Source: Arctopsyche grandis
Lineage: Eukaryota; Arthropoda; Insecta; Trichoptera; Hydropsychidae
NCBI RefSeq assembly: GCF_051622035.1
Contig: NC_135355.1
Span: 36,437,986-36,501,985, forward strand
Length of the DNA stretch: 64,000 nt
Direction of reading: 5' to 3'
Shown: positions 57,686-64,000 of the stretch, one piece after another
Layout of the letters: each line of letters opens with the position of its first letter
Position numbering within the stretch: the first letter of the stretch is position 1
The notes under the pieces: generated by a model
Databases searched by the model: none
Told to the model about the DNA's origin: nothing
Seen by the model: the letters and a program-made list of their open reading frames with translations, nothing else
Made by a program: the position numbers and the translations under genes

Positions 57686-57941
57686 AAATTACATTTGCGC
57701 TAGGCATTTAAGCAATAGAAGAAGGAAAACTTTTCAAGAATTTTGGTAAAATTATAATATCCTTCATGCTATAAGAAATATATATAAGGGATGGACCCTT
57801 AATGGCTTAAGAAGTTACTTAAGCATGTATGTACGGAATATGGAAAAAAACTCACCAATCGATTTGAACTCGTTTCTCTTTCCATATACGAAAAAGAAAA
57901 AATGTCGAGGATATTACTAACCTAATCGTATAATTTAGTGA

Positions 57942-58370
57942 ACGTCTACAATTTGACGTAGATAACGAATACATCAACCAACTTCTTGAAAATTATTCAG
58001 AAGATCTAACCAATGCAGAATTATTAGATCTTGAAATTCAAATGGTTGCAGAAGAGGATATTGATGAAAATGAATCAATCACATCTGCGGGACCGCTGAA
58101 AAAATTTGTATTGAAAGAAATGGCTGCTGCTTTTAATTTTATTAATCAAGGAATACAAAAGTTTGAAATGATGGACCCAGACAGTGAAAGATTTTCAAAT
58201 GTGAACCGCAGGATTCAAGAAAATCTCGCATGCTACCAAGAAATATATAGAGAAAAAAACAGGATACTGTTCAAACAAAATTAGACACATTTTTCAAAAA
58301 AACTCATACGACTGTATCTCAAACTGAAGAAATGGATTGTACTTATGTGATAAGTGATGAGGATGTATAA
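57942..58370 (+). pseudogene. Tigger transposase C-terminal part
   Basis: After the deleted catalytic core the frame encodes ENYSEDLTNAELLDLEIQ, ITSAGPLKKFVLKEMAAAFN and ERFSNVNRRIQENLACYQEI. A -1/+1 shift near 58284 leads to TEEMDCTYVISDEDV and a stop. This C-terminal pattern (AxLxxxxxFI...DPN.ER...V...I...L.CY..IY) is typical of Tigger-like proteins. The element is not autonomous. Confidence 0.65.
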
Positions 58371-58950
58371 TTTATAATTAATAAGTACGGATGATGTAGA
58401 TGTTTAATTTTTTTTTAATTTAAATATGAATTCATTTGAATTACTGTATTAATAAAAGTAAGTAAAATCACCGAAAAAAAAATATATTTCTCGACTTCGA
58501 CGGATTCGACTTACGACCGAGGTTGAGGAACGTATTTCCGTCGTAAGTCGAGGAATACCTGTATCATTAATACATTTATCAATTTAGATTTTATGTGTAT
58601 TTTATTTAGATTTAATATGAATTTTATTTAAATGAATTTTAGTTTCTCCTAGCACATTTAATGCTTTGAAATACTATAGATACATAAATTGCAATATATT
58701 TTCTCAATTTAAATTTTATGTTTTAAAATACAATATATCTCCAATGTATATAAAGATGAATATTTGGGTGCCGGTTAAGCGTGCATTTTCCAAAAAAAAT
58801 TAATTCAATATATTTTTAGTAATATTCTATACAAGGAAAGTGACTTTTTTTCAATAAATTATCGACTTTATTCATTATATGCCCTGAAAAAGCAAAAATT
58901 TGATTGATAAAAAAATTTTAATGATAAAATTGTCATATTGTGATTGAGAA

Positions 58951-59465
58951 TTAAGAGGGCTGGACACCAGCGCCTTGTCCATACAAACGTATTAGACTTC
59001 TCCCTTTCTCAATTATGGCACTAGAGAAATTATTTTTTAATATGCTATGGATATCCACCATTGGGATGCATCTATCGTTTTATTTTTTTGATTAGTTATT
59101 TTTTATAGGAGCTAGGAGCCGCCAAACATCTATAAAATCGCCTTTTTTTTACACACACGAAAAGAGTCCAGCGTGCTTATTTAACGGTCGATTAAAAAAA
59201 AAAGTACGCACACAGTTGCATAGAAAATATCTTTCTCACATCGATGATGAAATTTTTTTTAAAATTGGTCGAGCTTCGGAGGAGAAAATTGGAGAATACG
59301 AAACCTCGATTTTTTCGATTTGAAATACGTATTATCTGGTCGAAGCGCAACTGTCGCATTCACTCAATATATATATATTGATATATACTGTTGCATTCAC
59401 TCAATGTATATATCGAAGAAAGGAACGGCAACAAAATTAAGGTTTCGGGTGTACAGCCCTCTTAA
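58951..59465 (-). mobile_element. TTAA-flanked MITE, copy 4
   Basis: TTAA at 58951-58954 and 59462-59465; inverted copy of 40862-41390, 515 bp. It differs from copy 2 by small indels, for example one fewer ATATATTGAGTGAATG unit. Confidence 0.75.
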
Positions 59466-59649
59466 AACCAACTATATTCACTACTGAAATTCTAGAAACA
59501 ACAATAAAATATGGAATTGGTGACTTCGAATTTACTACAAAGTGGCTCATATACGTAATATTTGAATCCATAAAAGCAATACGTACATATGTATATTCAC
59601 TTTGAGACTAATAACGTTTGATGATCTTTTTATATTTCCAGTATTACGT

Positions 59650-59815
59650 AAGGAGTAGGTGATGTTATAACGGAACATCTGGCATCATACTAACAATAAC
59701 GATCATACTAACGAAAACTTGCGTGCCAAATATTCCGCATTCACGGTTTTTATAGCAAAAATTGTCTTTGTGACCATCGAAATGTGACTAATCCAATTAC
59801 CAGCCCCACTTTACC
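59650..59815 (+). repeat. ATACTAACGATA-family MITE, copy 3
   Basis: Contains CATACTAACAATAACGATCA, TGCCAAATATTCCGCATTCA, AGCAAAAATTGTCTTTGTGA and GAAATGTGACTAATCCAATT, parallel to 36470-36640 and inverse to 48640-48836. Confidence 0.6.
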
Positions 59816-60049
59816 ACCGGAGCCGCTGGTTCTGGCCACCGCTGTATAAAGTGCTATCAAATGATATGTGATGTGGCGGCTCGCTATATGACATGGTCGA
59901 GTTCGGTCACCTTCCTGCGAGTTGGGACCAAACTCGCCCGTGTTCAGAGTCGCTACGCCACTCCGTCTCTGGCTTCCATAATAAAAGCACGAGCATCAAC
60001 ATGCCAGTCGTCTTATTCGTTCATCCCCTATAGTATATATATATATATT

Positions 60050-60892
60050 AGAAGACAATTAGGCGATAAAAATATACGAAGACGTAGAGAGGCCGCTCTC
60101 ATCCTGAGAATGGCTTCAAAATGGGGCACATGCCCTTCTACAAACATTTGCGACGCGCTACAGCTCCTAGGTAACCCGAAAAGAGCACGGTAACAGTTGT
60201 TGTATTGTACCTTTATCTTCCTCATCGTCTCCCGCTTGTATCTGGTCCATAATTCACCAGTATAGAGGCTAGTACAAAAGGACATAAATAATTGTCTCTT
60301 AACCTCTACACTGGAGTGGAAAAATCGTCTAGCCAGCATATTTGCCCTTACACAAATGGCTCTTCTTTGTCTTTCGATGTCACGGTCATCAGATAGATCC
60401 TCCGTCAGCAAGTGTCCCAGATACTTGACTTCCCTAACAGTTTCAAGATTACGCCCATCTAAAATAATGTTGGGGACGAAATGAGGACCTCGACCGTATC
60501 GGAAAATCAATACCATGGATTTACTCGTATTATACCGCATATTATGTTCTGCAGCATAACTCGAGCAAACTTCCAGGAGGCGATTCAGAGCTGACGGAGA
60601 AGGCGCCAAGATCACCATGTCATCCGCATAGCTGATGTGGTTACTGCATATTCCTCCTATGTGGCAACCAACTCCAGTCTGTCGAAGGCGATGTGAAAGT
60701 TCATCCATGTAAAGGTTGAATAAGCCAGGAGACATTGACCCACCCTGTCTAACCCCGCACTTCAAAGAAGCGGGATCAGAGTATGAATTCCCCCAGCGTA
60801 CATGGCTGAACTGATTCCGGTGCCAGGATGCTAAAAACCTCACGATTTGACTTGGAGCTCCCCTTTTTAACAGTTTGGACCAAAGTAGATCA

Positions 60893-60897
<5 letters not shown>
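60050..60897 (-). pseudogene. LINE reverse transcriptase, left arm of inverted duplication
   Basis: On the minus strand an open frame runs from HDLLWSKLLKRGAPSQIVRF through CGVRQGGSMSPGLFNLYMDE and SYADDMVIL to ASLRLRIFLSPNCLL. RQGG...SPxLF and YADD are RT core motifs (blocks 4 and 5; YADD holds two catalytic aspartates). The upstream RT blocks and endonuclease are missing. It ends at 60050, 24 residues short of the right arm, against an (AT)n stretch. As far as I can compare, the sequence is identical to 60939-61783 inverted. Confidence 0.85.
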
Positions 60898-60940
<43 letters not shown>

Positions 60941-61783
60941 TGATCTACTTTGGTCCAAACTGTTAAAAAGGGGAGCTCCAAGTCAAATCGTGAGGTTTTT
61001 AGCATCCTGGCACCGGAATCAGTTCAGCCATGTACGCTGGGGGAATTCATACTCTGATCCCGCTTCTTTGAAGTGCGGGGTTAGACAGGGTGGGTCAATG
61101 TCTCCTGGCTTATTCAACCTTTACATGGATGAACTTTCACATCGCCTTCGACAGACTGGAGTTGGTTGCCACATAGGAGGAATATGCAGTAACCACATCA
61201 GCTATGCGGATGACATGGTGATCTTGGCGCCTTCTCCGTCAGCTCTGAATCGCCTCCTGGAAGTTTGCTCGAGTTATGCTGCAGAACATAATATGCGGTA
61301 TAATACGAGTAAATCCATGGTATTGATTTTCCGATACGGTCGAGGTCCTCATTTCGTCCCCAACATTATTTTAGATGGGCGTAATCTTGAAACTGTTAGG
61401 GAAGTCAAGTATCTGGGACACTTGCTGACGGAGGATCTATCTGATGACCGTGACATCGAAAGACAAAGAAGAGCAATTTGTGTAAGGGCAAATATGCTGG
61501 CTAGACGATTTTTCCACTCCAGTGTGGAGGTTAAGAGACAATTATTTATGTCCTTTTGTACTAGCCTCTATACTGGTGAATTATGGACCAGATACAAGCG
61601 GGAGACGATGAGGAAGATAAAGGTACAATACAACAACTGTTACCGTGCTCTTTTCGGGTTACCTAGGAGCTGTAGCGCGTCGCAAATGTTTGTAGAAGGG
61701 CATGTGCCTCATTTTGAAGCCATTCTCAGGATGAGAGCGGCCTCTCTACGTCTTCGTATATTTTTATCGCCTAATTGTCTTCT
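60050..61783. repeat. 1.73-kb near-perfect inverted duplication, (AT)n centre
   Basis: Positions 60050-60916 and 60917-61783 mirror each other. The centre of symmetry is within the (AT)n tract at 60898-60938, bounded by ATCATGATATAT and ATATATCATGAT. Every block compared is identical, and both arms translate to the same protein. Confidence 0.85.
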
Positions 61784-61856
61784 TGCTGCTGCATCTTCTC
61801 ATTTGCATTCTTCATTGTATGTTCGATGGATGGAACTGCTACACCGACCGCCTTGA
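60939..61856 (+). pseudogene. LINE reverse transcriptase, right arm, with natural ORF end
   Basis: Same protein as the left arm. It continues past the duplication boundary (61783) to AAASSHLHSSLYVRWMELLH and a TGA at 61854-61856. It is a 5'-truncated non-LTR retrotransposon ORF2 fragment of about 305 codons, beginning inside the RT domain at HDLLW. The 'L..VC..YA.EHNM.YN..KS' and 'V.YLGH.L' motifs suit an insect CR1/L2/Jockey-group LINE; the clade is not certain. The frame is intact apart from truncation, so the insertion is young. Confidence 0.85.
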
Positions 61857-62306
<450 letters not shown>

Positions 62307-62553
62307 TATATACTCATGCACATATAATTTCGGTGAATTCAACATTGACCTGAGAATATTTCTTTTTAAATTTTTCTAATAACGTTTAATGCAATGAAAA
62401 ACATTATCAAAAATATTTGGTTTAAAAGACTCGTTTTGTGTTTAATTTATTTATTATTAAATAATATAATACTTACAATATTTATTTTTTATCCAAAGAT
62501 GAAAATGAGGGTTTTACATATTAAACATAGATTTGATATGATTTTATATAAAT

Positions 62554-63003
62554 CTAGTATTGTACCCGATGCATTGGTTATGGCATATTAAGTTATGAAA
62601 TAAAAATGTGTTGGTCCTGTGTTCGATCCCCACGCGGTCGTATTTTTTTGAAAAACCTTCTAAGTATATAAAATTTAATATTTATATTTAATTGTTTAAT
62701 ATGAAGAAAATATGGTAAAAACTACCGACTTACCTACCTACATATAAACAATATAAGACATCAATAGAAAACATAGTTAATTAAATAAATTTTCAAAAGA
62801 TGGCGTTAAATGCTCAGAGACTAATTTGCCTAGAGGAAACATTGGTAGCAATCAGTATATATAGACGTTTTTTTCTTTCGCAATTATATTCGTACATTTT
62901 GTTGGCAGTGGTTTAGCTGTGACGTACATATGTATGTCGAATCGTAACGACTATTATAGATACACACACACACACAGACAAAATAGCGATATTATATATA
63001 TGA
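62554..63003 (-). mobile_element. Helitron-like element, family H2
   Basis: In plus orientation starts CTAGTATTGTACCCGATGCA (inverted 3' end), includes GGTCCTGTGTTCGATCCCCA, AAAAGATGGCGTTAAATGCT and CGATTCGAC-complement, and ends GCGATATTATATATATGA (inverted TC end). 450 bp, non-coding. It lies 153 bp beyond the 3' end of the second CYP9 gene. Confidence 0.7.
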
Positions 63004-63156
63004 TGATTATATAAATTAAACTAAAATGCAATAAGTAGTGAATAGTGAATAGTGACATTAAGTGAAGTCTCAAAATTTCCTAAAAATGGATTATCTGAAA
63101 TTATTCCATATTTCAACCACATGTTTCAATAATTCAGAGACTGGTATTGACAAAAA

Positions 63157-64000
63157 CTATATTTTTGGTCTGGGTTGTAATCCAATCCAAAATCCTCCTT
63201 CGGGAGCCATAACAAATGTTTTTTTATCCAATTCGATAGGGTTTGCAGTTTTGGATGTCTGGACAAAATCAAATTTTGAAAGTAGGTAGTATACAACAGA
63301 CTTCACTTCCATTAGAGCGAACCTCGATCCTAAGGAGATGTGTGATTATTATATTATATACATATATACCTACAGTGCCGGTTTTAGGGGGGGGGCTGGG
63401 TCGGGCGGCGCCCGAGGGCGCCGAGTATGTTAGGGCGCCACTCCATGCACCGTAGGTGCTTTTAAATTTAAAATTAGGGCGCCAAAGACCCTAAAAATTT
63501 TAGATTAGAGTGCCAAAGGCGAAACTTAAATTGATTTTTTGAAATATAAACTTATCTCCGGTCTACAATGTCACAATTTTTAGGGGCGCTTAGAAAAAAT
63601 TGCCCGAGGGCGCCATAGGGTGTAAGGCCGGCACTGTATACATATTTACATGTCTTAGAAAAACAGAATTCCAAGAAATATATGAATATCATAAAAAATA
63701 TTTACCGATACAGTTTCTAGGTCCAATCCCGAATGGCATATATGTATTTGGAATTATTGAACCTTTATTTTCATCTGAAAATCGTTCCGGATCAAATTTT
63801 TCTGGATCCCTATAATAATTAGGGTCATTTTGAATCGCCATTACCGGAATCAATAATCCATCGTTAACATTTAGCTGAAATGTAATGTTGGTTATTAGAA
63901 TAACATTGGAGATTATTTTTAAGACGTCTTAAAAAAATCATAATACCTTATGTGGTTTTGAGTTTGGAGTGGCTGGGGGAAGTGTGTAAGGTTTCACACA
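63157..64000 (-). CDS. Second CYP9-like P450, 3' part (three exons), partial
   Basis: Minus-strand exons 64000-63947 (partial), 63874-63706 and 63329-63157, GT/AG joined. They encode CVKPYTLPPATPNSKPHK, then LNVNDGLLIPVMAIQNDPNY with PERF and the haem loop FGIGPRNCIG, then GSRFALMEVKSVVYYLLSKF to a TAG at 63157-63159. The 169-bp exon has exactly the same length and phase as exon 8 of the complete gene at 51812-55645, and the intron before it is 72 bp. The rest lies beyond the window. It is a tandem paralogue in the same orientation, about 7.5 kb upstream of the complete gene. The last intron (63705-63330) holds a hAT MITE. Motifs present are intact, so it may be functional. Confidence 0.9.
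63373..63636. mobile_element. hAT-type MITE, copy 3, in last intron of second CYP9
   Basis: Starts CAGTGCCGGTTTTAGG and ends GTAAGGCCGGCACTG; flanks TATACCTA (63365-63372) and TATACATA (63637-63644) form an 8-bp duplication with one difference. 264 bp. In opposite orientation to copies 1 and 2. Confidence 0.8.

Larger units (their letters stand above)
56985..58561 (+). mobile_element. Tigger/pogo element, internally deleted
   Basis: Terminal inverted repeats CAGGTAGTCCTCGACTTACG and CGTAAGTCGAGGAATACCTG, flanked by TA on each side (56983-56984, 58562-58563), define a 1577-bp Tc1/mariner-superfamily pogo/Tigger element. A subterminal repeat of GGTTCGACTTACGAC strengthens the ends. It carries the transposase N- and C-terminal portions, but most of the DDE catalytic region is missing. 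Confidence 0.85.

Noticed and set aside
60028-60897. Two separate, intact genes for a 325- and 342-residue protein at the LINE
   Set aside because: The annotated starts fall in the opposite arm of the inverted duplication, and the first residues and IYIYIY stretch are artefacts of reading through the palindrome centre. Only the RT fragment from HDLLW onward is real.

Overview
The window looks like AT-rich, repeat-choked nuclear DNA of an insect. The reasons are spliced genes with short 65-80 bp introns, a CYP9-like cytochrome P450 pair (an insect clan-3 family), a (TTAGG)n-type run, Helitrons, tRNA-derived SINEs, LINE remnants, hAT, Tigger and TTAA-type elements, and pervasive TACATATGTA palindromes. 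I cannot fix the order. There are no operons, prophages or CRISPR arrays.

Layout. From 1 to about 46,300 I find no convincing protein-coding gene. The stretch is a gene desert filled with transposable elements: at least nine copies or fragments of one SINE family, several Helitron families (each with a 3' hairpin and CTAG end), foldback elements (21,732-22,131; 33,879-34,202), a TTAA-flanked MITE, a hAT MITE, LINE tails, and a large 'ACTTCCGG'-rich repeat of unknown class. Two GC-rich islands (about 8,741-9,170 and 31,680-31,950) are the best candidates for promoters or first exons.

Genes. A 132-aa acidic-tailed coiled-coil protein of unknown function lies at 46,853-47,251 (-). An intact peroxin-16 (PEX16, 332 aa) lies in one coding exon at 49,287-50,285 (+), with a good splice acceptor just upstream of its ATG. 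A complete nine-exon CYP9-like P450 lies at 51,812-55,645 (-); joining the exons I defined gives an open frame of 537 codons with all P450 motifs. The 3' three exons of a second CYP9-like gene lie at 63,157-64,000 (-) and run out of the window, so this is a tandem P450 cluster. The same hAT MITE family sits in an intron of each P450, at different intron positions.

Between the two P450 genes are a hAT transposase scrap, an internally deleted Tigger/pogo element (56,985-58,561), a TTAA MITE, and a striking near-perfect 1.73-kb inverted duplication of a LINE reverse transcriptase around an (AT)n centre (60,050-61,783). The most unusual structures are that inverted duplication, the foldback elements, the three-level nesting at 50,672-51,757, and a small pre-miRNA-like hairpin at 18,698-18,782. 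All joins, families and boundaries were read by eye; no database search was possible.
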